From Antedon bifida (taxonomy: Eukaryota > Echinodermata > Crinoidea > Comatulida > Antedonidae), in the NCBI GenBank assembly GCA_963402885.1, contig OY727096.1, positions 22,115,820-22,179,819 on the forward strand: DNA of 64,000 nucleotides, in the 5' to 3' direction. The notes below the pieces were generated by a model that was not told where the DNA came from, did not search any database, and was given only the letters and a program-made list of their open reading frames with translations. The translations under genes and the position numbers were made by a program. Below are positions 54,801 to 61,881 of this stretch, piece after piece. Position 1 is the first letter of the stretch. Each line of letters opens with the position of its first letter.

Positions 54801-57800
54801 AGGTAGTGATAAGATGTCATCATGTCTATATATGGGCATATCACATTTATTGTCACATAAAGTTTGATAGTGTAGAGCGAGCTTTAGTTTACTCTAAGTA
54901 TATTTTGTATTTATTTGTAAAAAAGGTACATACTCTGGCCACTAGCCGAATCATAACTTGCATAATTAGAAGCAAATTCATCTCCATCTCCAGTTACCAC
55001 GGCTACACGGAATTCATAGTTTTCTCCGTCAACAAGGTCATTAACAATTGCGCTTCTCTCTGACCCGGCAACTGTCATTGTCTGCTCTGTTGCACTGCCC
55101 TCTTGTCTGTAGCTTATAATAAACGAATCTGCGTTGTTGCCATCATAGTCCCATTGTAACTGGGCACCGTTGGAACCTGATGATGTGATTGATTGTAGAA
55201 AGGGCGACTCTTCCGCTGTTTGAATGTAAAAATAAATGTGGTAATAAACTGACTTAGAATTGTGTATATATCCAGCGATATTATAAAAACATAGGCGGAA
55301 TCAGCCGGCCCTCCTCATTCAGTCAAGTTCAGCACTTCACTTTACAATTTTTAGGCCCCTATTATAATCCTGGAACTGCAACTGTCTCTAAAGTTTTTAT
55401 CTTCATAAAATTATATAAGACTTAAAACAAAGGGCACGATTTATTTGGATTAGCTTCTGTGTTTATTGTTGCTCTGCACAGATCTTAAAATATGCATCCT
55501 CCATGTACTTGGTTGTAGTAGTAGTATATGTGAAAATAAATTGAATTGAATTAAGTTGTTGCTACAGATTTAATTTGAAATTGATCGAATAATAGATAAA
55601 TCATTTACCAGATCCAACAGCTGAATTAAAATTGACTTGATTCGAATGAGCCTTGGAGCCATCAGTTTGACTAACAGAAGAAACACTAAATGTGTAGCTT
55701 TCTCCTGGGGTCAGGTTTTCAAACATGAAACTTCGTGCGGATCCATCGACAGTCTGTTCATTGATAGAACCATCTGATGCTGCTTGATAACGAACAATGA
55801 AACTGCTAGCGGACCCACTGTACGACCATTCAAGGCCAGCATATGTAGAGTCGAAGTTTGTGATTGGATGCAAATATGGTCCAGCAAATCCTAAAAATCA
55901 AACAAATATAGTAATACTGTATACAATTAGAGGAATGTCATGATTAAACAATCTTAACAACAATAATCTTTATCTATTATCATCAGGAACAATTTTACAG
56001 TTTGAAAGAAATGAAAATGAATGTACTGTATATAAGCAAAATTGCTATCATGATTCACAATGATTTAGATTTTACTTTATTTGTCCCCACAATTGGAAAA
56101 AATGGAGTTTAAAACTTATTATGTCCTCTCTTGCATTGGAACTCCTTGGATTTACCAATGCAATCTAACAACAGGAGCTTCGGAGATCAAAGGGTTTATC
56201 TGTGGCTGCAACACAAACAGTTCCAATTTACAGACAGCGCGCCACATAGAATATGTACATAGTACAGTATTGTAGATATTTGTCGCAGCCAGGCATAAGT
56301 TCATATCTTGGCAAGGCAAGCTCAGTGTCCTGTTGTTAGATTGCCCTGAATTTACCTATGATTATATACATTAAAAGATGAAAAATACAATATTTAGAAA
56401 CAAAACTGAACAACAGAGAAACAATGATAAAGGATGTTGATAAAGCAGAAAAGGAAAAACTTACTGAGATCAAGCATCTCAATGTTACTTTCAGTCTCCT
56501 CATCCATAAACACAGATATAACCTGAAATGTGTATATTTGACCAGGGTTCAAATCAGCCACATATAACTCAAAGTCTGACATTCTACTCACTGTCCTCGA
56601 CATCTCCACACCGTCTACGTCACCAGAGTACATGACAATGAAATACTCCACAGGTACAAACTCTGAAAATCGCCATTGAGCATTTGCCCAGGATTCTCCA
56701 TGGTCTGTGATTGGAAGAAGAACTGGCGGGCCCTCAACTGAAAATAATTGACAATAAGAAATTCTATTATTTTCTTTGTATAAACAATAAGACAGAAATA
56801 ACAACTTTAAATCTAATCATTGTTAGTTATTGTATCATTAAACAACCCAATTAACACAATAAATACAAAATTTAAAATAAAATATTAATTCTTCAATTAT
56901 TAGCTGTATAAACTCTTGAAACTGTGCTTTGTTCGTAACATAATTGTATTGAATATCATCACTAAAGTTCTATCGAACAAAAATATCTTCTCACAACTTG
57001 CAATTAAACAGTTTGTTATCTTTTATATGTTTCCATTGGCAGTAGAATTTTCAACAATATTCATTATTACTCAAATGATTTGTTCTCAATTAAATATACG
57101 GTACTGACTTCAAGTATATTTTTTTATTGTTGGTTTATTTATTTTTTTTTTATTTGTTGCTCATTCATGAAATACAATATTACAAATACATATACAAATG
57201 ACAGGATGATAGCAAGAGGACAACCCTATAAGCTCTAGAGCTTGTTTCCATAGGGGTACACTATTTGGTTAATATTTGTTAATTTGTGTAATACATAGTT
57301 ATTCTGATATTGTTCATTGTCGTTGTCGTGACATGGTACTGAAACAATAACATTCGCCTTTCTGTCGCCAAATGCTTCAATCAAGGTCACATCGGCGTAA
57401 AATCCAAACAGTTCATTAAAAAATCAATCACAAAAAAACAAAGTCAAAAAGAATAATTTAAACGATTATCGATTGGTATAGAGCTAGTTAGCACATACTG
57501 AATTACATCACCATGTCAATAATAGAAATTTAATAAGGTCCTAATAACAATCAAAAACTATATTGACATTTGGGTTGCATCAAAGGTACAGGAACTCTTC
57601 CAAACTTTCACAATACCAATTTCAAAAATGCTACTAAGTTAAATTCTTTTATTCCTACTATTTCCTTCTAATACCAAACTTTTCAAAACACATTTTTATA
57701 AAGTATAAAATTGACTTTTTTGTATTTAGATTGAATATATCTATATACACTATATTATATCACGTAGAATTCGGTACCTCATTAAATTGTCAAAATTGAT

Positions 57801-60276
57801 TTCTATAGGAGAGAAATTATAATATAAAACATCATTTGGGTTAAGAAATTAAAACTAATTAATGTATCAAATTGATTAATTTAAGCTTTTAATTCTATGC
57901 AAAAGCTTGAGGACGATAATAAATACCTATATTACCATCAGTATTTTTATATCTGTATTTTTTTAACATTACATACTGTATATTTTTATACAACTTTTTA
58001 AACTAATTTTTAAATTTCTTTTAATGGTCTTATTGTTGCTGTGAGGAAGAAAAATTTTAAAATTATATTTTGTTGACAATAAAGTTATCTTGAATCTTTA
58101 CCGTTACATTTTAATTTATGAGATTGTTCAATTAAACTATAGTGTTATGAATATAGTGAACTTTAATTACCTGAAGTGTATTTTATGTGCCACCCCTGAA
58201 ACACTAGATTTCTATCGGTGTTCCAGATGAAAAACACTTGATTTGATTCCACTTCCAGTGGTGGCGGAACCTCATGACCTTCCAAGTAAACAACATCTGG
58301 CAAATCGTAGTCTGCAAGTGGCCCTGCGCCAATTTCTAACGAGTCTTTAAAATCTTCAACATCAAAGACTGAAAAGTTTAAAACTACGTGGGAGGCAGAT
58401 GGAACCTTGATAAAGTAGAGGCAGTTGTCACGACTGTCATAGGGTTCTGGAAAATTAGGCGAAAATAACTCTCCAACCTCACCATAGTGACCCTCTTGAC
58501 ATTCAGTAACTGAAAATTAAGTTGTAATATTTTTAATATAACAAAAAAAAACATTTTTTTTTACTGTAAACTAGATTTGCACCCATAGATGCCACGGCCA
58601 ATCTCTCCTCCTGCACAGATCTTTTTTTGATAAGCACATCTTTTTTATATTTTATTGTAATGTTATTGTTAATAAATAAATAATATACACACCAACTTAA
58701 TTGAAGACCATGTTTTTGGTAAAAATAGGCTAGGCTCACTACTACTATTACACCTAGGCATGCTAGGCCTCCTATTAAAGAGGTTCTACAGCTAAGGGGT
58801 CAGCCTACTAGGCCTAGCTAGCCTCTAGCTAACTAGCCTTGTAGGTAGAAGTAGCCTACTAGGCCTAGCTTAATTAGAGTAGGAGTACTACTACTCTGGG
58901 TGAATACCTACTACTAGATATATTCCTCTCTACTCTAGCCCAGGGCTAGCATAGAGTCCTACACAGTATTTTATAAACTTTATTCCACTATAAAGGGATA
59001 ATCTAACATTCAAAAATATTGTATAAGAATTTTGCTTGTCCTCCTGTGTGTTATGTGCGAAGGGCCAAGAAACCAAAGTAATATTGATGACGTAGAATAC
59101 TTAGATAACAGTTTGTGTTGTTTTAATTGGATAAGCGGACATTAAGAAACGAATTATATTTCTGATTGGCAGATGGTTTAAAGAGGCCGGCACAAGATTA
59201 GAATTGGCCAATCATAAAACAAGTATTGGTAACACTTTTAACCAATCAGTAACCCGACTTAATACAACGATATCTGTGTTCCTACAGTATAACAGTAACA
59301 GAACGTTTATACTATTATAAAGCGTTTTCATGATTTGTTGTCTAAATTTTTTACTCGGGGTACCCGAGTCTAGGACTCTCTCATCTTCTCCTCTTCCATC
59401 CGACACTATTGAGTAAAAAGTACTACTCCTCCCTTATTCGTTGTAGTATAAAACTGGGATTTGGCATGAATATACTAGAGGGACATGTCCTCAAAGCTAT
59501 AGAGGATGCAGCCATATGACGTCTCGAAGATGGTACCGTATAGCCGTATAAACTATTTGGTAGCGAGGTTATTGATGTGTATCACATCCCGTCTTATGAC
59601 GTCATTACAGCTTCGTTTTCTGTACCCCAAGTATCGCACATTTGTGCTTGTTATTTATTTTTTCTAATAAATAAGTAATTTGGCCTTGAATAAAAAAATA
59701 AAATGTTGCCTACATGAGTTTTCATCACAATTTTGGCCGTGAAATCCGACTGGACATTTACAAATATAGCCTGGTTCTTGGATTGCTTCTACACACTCAG
59801 CATCGTTCTGACAAGGATCAGGTGAGCAGCCTAGAAAAAAGTAAAATATCAACTTATAAAAACATTTATCTGATTAACAGTTAAATACATCATAATATGA
59901 TGTATTTAACTGTAAGATAAATGTTCTTCAAGCAATGTTATGATGATATTAATTGATGTAAAGCGCCGCTGTGAAATGTGTTATGTTATAGTCAAATTGT
60001 ACTGTAGGTATTTTTTATTTGTGAAGATACATTCAATCAGTCGGAATGAAGGTACATTATGATTTGATGGTATAAATGATGATTATGACGATAATTGACA
60101 TCGCCAGTGTGCAAATAACGCTAAAAATATTAGTATACAAATCAGCACGTGCGTGGTGACACTAACGAAATGCATTAGTACTTACTTGCATTTACACAAC
60201 ATGAATGAAGGCACGAAACCAGCAAGATGAGTAAACTCCAAGTACTGAGCACATTCAACTGATTATATCCAAACAT
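24689..60276 (-). CDS. Giant single-pass EGF/CUB/FN3 membrane protein
   Basis: Seventy-eight coding exons can be chained, every internal intron in phase 1, giving roughly 3,400 residues. Order: signal peptide, EGF (59714-59830), CUB (58171-58509), four FN3 domains (54410-56737), 61 EGF modules (31560-54252), a second CUB (31051-31413), ten EGF modules (25278-30742), then a transmembrane helix and a ten-residue tail (24689-24861). Most modules between 39476 and 53652 have the DxDEC calcium-binding start. The protein should be a long rod on the cell surface; the very short tail argues against Notch-type signalling, and there are no LNR, ankyrin or avidin-like domains. It resembles fibropellin-type and other EGF/CUB proteins of echinoderms in module content, but I recognise no exact family. 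Automated annotation may split it; the uniform phase and single signal and membrane exons support one gene. Confidence 0.85.
25278..30742 (-). CDS. Membrane-proximal EGF exons of gene 3 (ten modules)
   Basis: Exons in transcript order: 30623-30742, 30229-30348, 29841-29960, 27131-27244, 26725-26844, 26451-26567, 26183-26293, 25892-26011, 25533-25646, 25278-25391. They are more divergent than the main array. 30623-30742 ends with an added DVC after C6, giving a seventh cysteine. 30229-30348 lacks the Gly-Tyr turn ([10 protein letters not shown]). 26725-26844 has GPCCNG, a doubled cysteine. 27131-27244 starts [10 protein letters not shown], with an added cysteine. The intron between 27244 and 29841 holds a non-LTR retrotransposon. 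Confidence 0.85.
25793..25872. mobile_element. MITE copy, right part only
   Basis: Right half of the family with CCATATATGGACATGATGAT and the right terminal repeat; the left half is missing. It lies just before the EGF exon at 25892. Confidence 0.75.
26049..26130. repeat. Short tandem repeat, unit GCCATGGAAGGATTTTCCAG
   Basis: Three to four units with GCCATGGAA and TTTCCAGGTT; the unit carries its own short inverted pieces (GGAA and TTCC). Confidence 0.85.
27327..29640 (-). mobile_element. 5'-truncated non-LTR retrotransposon (CR1/L2-like) with reverse transcriptase
   Basis: Lies in the intron between the EGF exons 27131-27244 and 29841-29960, in the same direction as the host gene. The 5' part (28787-29635) carries the end of an endonuclease domain (SSDHNVI) and the linker to the reverse transcriptase ([11 protein letters not shown]). 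The main part (27502-28671) has the RT motifs [37 protein letters not shown] and YKYLGVTVD. The two parts are in different frames: one shift near 28785-28790 breaks the reading frame, and the 5' end is missing, so this copy is dead. The 3' end has an AT-rich tail with a short tandem motif (AAAGTTAAAGT). The clade call is by motif memory only. Confidence 0.88.
30060..30217. mobile_element. MITE copy, complete
   Basis: Complete copy with inverted ends (AAGCTC and GAGCTT) and the palindrome ATGACATCATCATGTCCATA. TA flanks both ends, fitting a TA target-site duplication. The right end stops about a dozen bases before the EGF exon donor at 30228. Confidence 0.85.
31051..31413 (-). CDS. Second CUB domain exon of gene 3
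   Basis: A 121-residue exon with an early [32 protein letters not shown] and [14 protein letters not shown]. The Asp of YDWL and of [10 protein letters not shown] fit the calcium-binding CUB pattern. It splits the EGF array into 61 modules before and ten after it. Phase 1 at both ends. Confidence 0.9.
31560..34637 (-). CDS. EGF exons of gene 3, Thr-x-Tyr subgroup
   Basis: Exons in transcript order: 34524-34637, 34185-34298, 33969-34082, 33626-33748, 33400-33513, 33206-33319, 32835-33062 (two modules), 32278-32391, 31833-31946, 31560-31673. Several share a C3-C4 segment of the type [20 protein letters not shown] or [10 protein letters not shown], and most lack the DxDEC start. This pattern continues into the tandem units at 34891-35898, pointing to one local expansion. 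31560-31673 and the first module of 32835-33062 look more like calcium-binding modules. Confidence 0.87.
32190..32290 (-). repeat. 40 bp tandem duplication containing a splice donor
   Basis: The unit ATATCTTGATTTTATACTAA then TACTTACTAATATCACAATG occurs twice. The upper copy supplies the real donor of the EGF exon 32278-32391; the lower copy offers a second identical donor at 32232-32237. Confidence 0.9.
32835..33062 (-). CDS. Two-module EGF exon of gene 3
   Basis: A 228 bp exon with two six-cysteine modules: [10 protein letters not shown] with [10 protein letters not shown], then [10 protein letters not shown] with [10 protein letters not shown]. The first is calcium-binding in type, the second belongs to the Thr-x-Tyr subgroup. 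The exon therefore joins two module classes, and its low end begins the Thr-x-Tyr subgroup. Confidence 0.88.
33825..33946. mobile_element. MITE copy
   Basis: Diverged left end (CTACACTATCAAACTT), a duplicated CACTACCATATTT segment inside, and a diverged right end (TTTGACCTGAGCTT). Confidence 0.75.
34891..35898 (-). CDS. Five nearly identical tandem EGF exons of gene 3
   Basis: Exons in transcript order: 35785-35898, 35563-35676, 35341-35454, 35116-35229, 34891-35004. Each is 114 bp and encodes LDAC, then [12 protein letters not shown], then [11 protein letters not shown] and KCETG. The copies differ by a few substitutions, for instance Asp to Glu before KCETG in 35563-35676, and VTAVC in place of ATAEC in 35785-35898. 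Spacing is 222-225 bp and the introns between them are also nearly identical, so whole exon-plus-intron units were duplicated recently. They lack the calcium-binding start. Short-read assembly could have collapsed or multiplied copies, so the true number may differ. Confidence 0.9.
35940..36150 (-). pseudogene. Two decayed copies of the EGF exon at 36154-36267
   Basis: The copy near 36060-36130 aligns base by base with the live exon: GCCAGCAACTTCAGTAGTAC against TCCAGCAAATTCAACAGTAC, then GTTTGATAGTTATTGCACTA against GTTCGATGGTTAATGCATAT. A further copy near 35980-36045 is shorter and more decayed. Neither keeps the EGF cysteines in one open frame. Confidence 0.6.
36154..39186 (-). CDS. EGF exons of gene 3, mixed block
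   Basis: Exons in transcript order: 39073-39186, 38461-38571, 38181-38294, 37734-37838, 37391-37507, 37049-37165, 36843-36956, 36408-36521, 36154-36267. Only 38181-38294 has a DVDEC start; most others lack the calcium-binding residues. 37734-37838 is only 35 residues long, with five residues between C3 and C4 ([11 protein letters not shown]) where eight is usual. 36154-36267 and 36408-36521 belong to the Thr-x-Tyr group that dominates the next block. Confidence 0.87.
36551..36690. mobile_element. MITE copy
   Basis: Left end AAGCTCACATCTACTCTATC is mutated; the right end carries a two-base insertion (TGTATAGACAGAGCTT). The inner text is standard. Confidence 0.8.
39289..39452. mobile_element. 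MITE copy
   Basis: Near full length, with two CACTACCATATTT units inside. The right end GATAGAGCCTT is diverged. It lies next to the EGF exon at 39476. Confidence 0.8.
39476..54252 (-). CDS. EGF array of gene 3, mostly calcium-binding type
   Basis: Exons in transcript order: 54142-54252, 53539-53652, 53030-53152, 52710-52823, 52032-52145, 51551-51664, 51294-51407, 50603-50716, 49963-50076, 49439-49549, 49006-49119, 48045-48161, 47747-47860, 47301-47414, 46737-46850, 45893-46006, 45643-45756, 45264-45377, 44785-44898, 44440-44553, 44202-44315, 43963-44076, 43763-43876, 43541-43654, 43195-43422 (two modules), 42947-43060, 42578-42691, 42167-42280, 41758-41871, 41357-41470, 41043-41156, 40592-40705, 40251-40364, 39981-40094, 39476-39589. 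Most are exactly 114 bp (38 residues), phase 1 both ends, with six cysteines. Typical text is DINECxSxPCxNGGxC, then CxDxVNxYxCxC, which is the calcium-binding EGF signature. 49439-49549 has only four residues between C2 and C3. Confidence 0.88.
39664..39815. mobile_element. MITE copy, complete
   Basis: Both inverted repeats are near perfect (AAGCTCTGTCTACACTATCA and TGATAGTGTAGACAGAGCTT). The orientation of the inner text is opposite to the copy at 30060-30217. Confidence 0.87.
42403..42512. mobile_element. MITE copy, right end damaged
   Basis: Left end AAGCTCTGTTTACACTATC and inner ATGACATCATTATGTCCATA are kept; the right end breaks off after GATAGTGTAG. Confidence 0.75.
43195..43422 (-). 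CDS. Two-module EGF exon of gene 3 (calcium-binding)
   Basis: One 228 bp exon holds two full modules: the first starts [10 protein letters not shown], the second [11 protein letters not shown]. Both have the calcium-binding pattern. All neighbouring exons hold one module each, so an intron was most likely lost here by precise removal, keeping phase 1 at both outer ends. Confidence 0.88.
45003..45238 (+). mobile_element. Retroposon 3' end
   Basis: Contains ACTGATGAAGGGCTAGTGTT and CCGAAAGCTCTGC, a text form common near 3' ends of Penelope-type and related elements, and ends GTCGAAATGAATAAAAAAAA. Confidence 0.5.
46128..46261. mobile_element. MITE copy, complete
   Basis: Both inverted repeats are present with one difference (TACGCTATC at left), and TA lies on both sides, consistent with a TA target-site duplication. 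Confidence 0.85.
46347..46735. repeat. Tandem duplication of about 200 bp next to an EGF exon
   Basis: Two units share AATGTCC(C/T)A, GATT(T/C)AGAAGTGTTAA and GGATAGTTCCTGTGACCAGA, and both end in a version of TATGAA(T/C)TAA and AGTTACCAG. The second unit ends at the true donor of the exon 46737-46850. Confidence 0.7.
47520..47697 (+). mobile_element. Retroposon-like 3' end
   Basis: T-rich segment ending GTTTGTAAATAAATGTTATG just before the EGF exon at 47747. It is similar in layout to the other short 3' ends in the window. Confidence 0.35.
48217..48915. repeat. Minisatellite, about 13 copies of a 50-60 bp unit
   Basis: Repeated unit around GCAGCAGCTATGGCACGCTC followed by ATTCAAACTTTCATTATTG and TAGTGCTGTAC. 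Copies vary in length (about 50 to 60 bp) and sequence. It fills the intron between EGF exons 48045-48161 and 49006-49119. Confidence 0.9.
49633..49758. mobile_element. MITE copy, right end lost
   Basis: Left repeat AAGCTCTGTCTACACTATCA is intact; the right repeat is missing after CACATCACACTTTTTTTA. Confidence 0.78.
51070..51285 (+). mobile_element. Retroposon 3' end abutting a splice donor
   Basis: Contains TGGAGTTGGAGAGACAGGCC and CTCCTGTCTCTCCTCGGTGC, which form an inverted pair, then ends GAAAAGAATAAATAAAATAAA. The A-rich tail stops within about ten bases of the donor of the EGF exon 51294-51407. Confidence 0.5.
51712..51829. mobile_element. MITE copy, diverged
   Basis: Left end decayed (CAACACTATAAAACTATATG); the right end reads GATAGTCTAGACAAGGCTT. 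The inner CATATATGTACATGATGA is recognisable. Confidence 0.7.
52356..52570. mobile_element. 215 bp MITE with ATAAAGGCCAACTCAGA ends
   Basis: Perfect or near-perfect terminal inverted repeats: ATAAAGGCCAACTCAGA at left and TCTGAGTTGGCCTTTAT at right. There is no coding capacity inside. It is GC-richer than its surroundings and lies in the intron between EGF exons 52032-52145 and 52710-52823. Confidence 0.7.
53713..53871. repeat. Long fold-back palindrome
   Basis: Two arms of about 70 to 80 bp are inverted copies: GAGATGTAGTTCATTGATTG at left matches CAATCAATGAACCACATCTC at right, and AGCTGTCAA matches TTGACAGCT near the centre. The central loop is about 12 bases. It is probably a fold-back transposon remnant. 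Confidence 0.75.
53935..54045 (+). mobile_element. Retroposon-like 3' end
   Basis: Ends in CTTCCAAATAAATTATTATT after a T-rich segment. The family is unknown. Confidence 0.35.
54410..54700 (-). CDS. FN3 domain 4 of gene 3, with polyglycine insert
   Basis: A 97-residue exon with [18 protein letters not shown], then ten glycines in a row, then [10 protein letters not shown] and [17 protein letters not shown]. The glycine run lies in the loop after the C strand. It is coded by a GGN repeat (minus strand), a form prone to length change. The FN3 core around it is intact. Confidence 0.85.
54731..54884. mobile_element. MITE copy
   Basis: Left end AAGCTCTGTCTATACTAATTTG, right end GATAGTGTAGAGCGAGCTT; the inner text is close to the copy at 30060-30217. 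Confidence 0.82.
54934..55215 (-). CDS. FN3 domain 3 of gene 3
   Basis: A 94-residue exon with [18 protein letters not shown] and [14 protein letters not shown]. It is similar in length and pattern to the neighbouring FN3 domains, suggesting local duplication. Confidence 0.83.
55609..55890 (-). CDS. FN3 domain 2 of gene 3
   Basis: A 94-residue exon with [16 protein letters not shown] and [16 protein letters not shown], the FN3 core. One exon, phase 1 at both ends. Confidence 0.85.
56465..56737 (-). CDS. FN3 domain 1 of gene 3
   Basis: A 91-residue exon with the FN3 pattern: PPVLLPI at the start, AQWRFSE in strand [10 protein letters not shown] in strand C, and [14 protein letters not shown] (the L..G..Y.F.V core). 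One exon codes for one domain, phase 1 at both ends. Confidence 0.8.
58171..58509 (-). CDS. N-terminal CUB domain exon of gene 3
   Basis: A 113-residue exon with [23 protein letters not shown] and a C-terminal NTDRN and GWHIKY. Asp in DSLEIG and the later Asp are at places where calcium-binding CUB domains have acidic residues. It is flanked by phase 1 introns and followed by FN3 domains rather than directly by EGF modules, which is the main difference from gene 1. Confidence 0.88.
59714..59830 (-). CDS. EGF exon 1 of gene 3
   Basis: Six-cysteine EGF module ([12 protein letters not shown], then [14 protein letters not shown]). It is the lone EGF module before the CUB, as in gene 1. Confidence 0.88.
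60186..60276 (-). CDS. First coding exon of gene 3: signal peptide
   Basis: Starts at the ATG at 60276-60274. A short polar start is followed by a hydrophobic core ([11 protein letters not shown]) and small residues before a GTAAGT donor in phase 1. It joins in frame to the EGF exon at 59714-59830. This is a typical signal peptide. Confidence 0.78.
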
Positions 60277-60667
60277 TATCTTGATATCAAACAAAATCGG
60301 TGGTTAAAAAATAAGTCTCTTTCTCAATGCTATACGTTAAGTTCCAACTTTTGATCGTCCCTTGCACAAAATAAAATTCTCAACTTACAGTTCAATATGT
60401 AGTACATTCCTAATGCAGCGGCCTGCTAAATGCACATTGTCCTCTCAAGCAAACAGAAGTTGTTCATGTTATATTTGCCCAAATAAATATATATAATAAT
60501 TCAATTTCACATCCCAGCCGATGTTTTGGTACGGTAAAACGGAATGAACAATGTGAAGATTTTAGTGATTTGGCCATTAGGTAAATCAATAGAATTAACG
60601 CCTAATAACAATAACCATAAACCTACTATTTTTCAAAGCATTGTCATCAATGTTATGTTTGTAAATA

Positions 60668-60698
60668 CCATGAACCTATAGGTCCATGGAAATACAAT
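60668..60698. repeat. Short palindromic repeat, third copy
   Basis: CCATGAACCTATAGGTCCATGG followed by AAATACAATC, a compact version of the same palindrome, about 390 bp upstream of the gene 3 start codon. Confidence 0.5.
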
Positions 60699-61451
60699 CA
60701 ATATTAAATGACTGATGATAAATTAAAATATTCTATATAAACTTGTGCAATTAAATTTAAGTTAAAAGGAAATTCAACGAAATTGATTAGTTAGGCCTAC
60801 ATGAACAATTAACAAGACTGAACATTATTTCATTCCTGAACAAATTCCAAAACAAATTACGCGCGCGTTCAAACATTGATGAAAATGGTACCGTTTTTGT
60901 ATGCGCGCGTCGATTTTGTGTGCGTCGATTTGCGTAAATAGTGTATATTTTTAAAGAGAGGACAGTAATTATTCAGAAAAATGTTCGTTAATTCTAATCG
61001 ATTTGAATATATCGGACTTGTTATATTGATACCAAATAGTGTTGAGGTCCATTCCGGTACACGCGTGTCCATTACACGATGTCCTAACAATACTGGACAA
61101 CACAATGGTCAACTAAACATCCCATTGACGCGAACTGGTAAATTCATTAGACGACACACACAGCGGTAAATAAATTGATTTCCAGTGTTAACTTTTTACT
61201 TTGGTTGGTTGGTTGTTTTCTAAGGCTTAATCCAATAGCAAAGCAAAGCGATATCGATATATAACAGATAGGTGATAAAGTTGTTATACAAAGTGAACGT
61301 AACATAACACGGACTGGAGACAGTAGGCTGACCTAACAGACAGGTGAACCATCGATCCGAAATCAAAACGCTATTGTTGTTGCACGGCAGATTGAATGAC
61401 GGCCCACAGGTTTACTCATTATCAACCACCGACCACACCCCTTCCAAACAA

Positions 61452-61468
61452 CCCCCCCCCCCCCCCCC
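61452..61468. repeat. Poly-C run
   Basis: Seventeen C in a row, in a locally C-rich stretch (CACCCCTTCC, CCACCTACCCACAC). Confidence 0.95.
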
Positions 61469-61502
61469 ACCTACCCACACTCGCCAACCAGCATTCCCAA
61501 AC

Positions 61503-61790
61503 AAAAACTCCACCCTTTGGAACACCCCTATTATGGGAACACTTTTATGATTATGACCACCCCTATTCCGAGTACAACCTAATTAAGCTCTGTCTACACT
61601 ATCAAACTAGTTTGGCAAAAAAACGTGATGTGTACCCAAATATGGTAGTGATATGACATCATCATGTCCATGGGCACGTCACATTTTTTTCGTCACATAA
61701 AGTTTGCTAGTGTAGACAGAGTTTTAATGGGAAACGTTGTGGGGTCCCAAAGGTGTTCCCCCCAATTGGGGTTCTACAATATAATAAGAT
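61503..61790. mobile_element. Inverted-repeat element of the GGACACCCC family, host of a nested MITE
   Basis: The outer left arm has TTTGGAACACCCCTATTATG and the outer right arm has GGGGTCCCAAAGGTGTTCC, roughly inverted to each other. A complete MITE of the other family (61585-61725) sits inside it. Confidence 0.55.
61585..61725. mobile_element. MITE copy, nested
   Basis: Both ends are present (AAGCTCTGTCTACACTATCA and CTAGTGTAGACAGAGTTTT). It interrupts the GGACACCCC-family element. Confidence 0.82.
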
Positions 61791-61875
61791 TGTGAAAATT
61801 CAGAACACTCAATCGTGTACCCCCACCCCACCTCTTATTAAAACCAAAACTACAACCACATACACTTTAAAACGT

Positions 61876-61881
61876 TTTATT
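61876..61881 (-). terminator. Candidate polyadenylation signal of right-hand gene
   Basis: AATAAA on the minus strand, 1.3 kb after the TGA stop. Another AATAAA (63217-63222) lies only a few bases after the stop and would leave almost no 3' UTR, so this distal one seems the better candidate. Not proven. Confidence 0.3.

Noticed and set aside
24689..60276. Identification as Notch or as fibropellin
   Set aside because: No LNR, heterodimerisation, ankyrin or avidin-like domain is present, the tail is only ten residues, and FN3 domains are present. Only the EGF and CUB content is similar.
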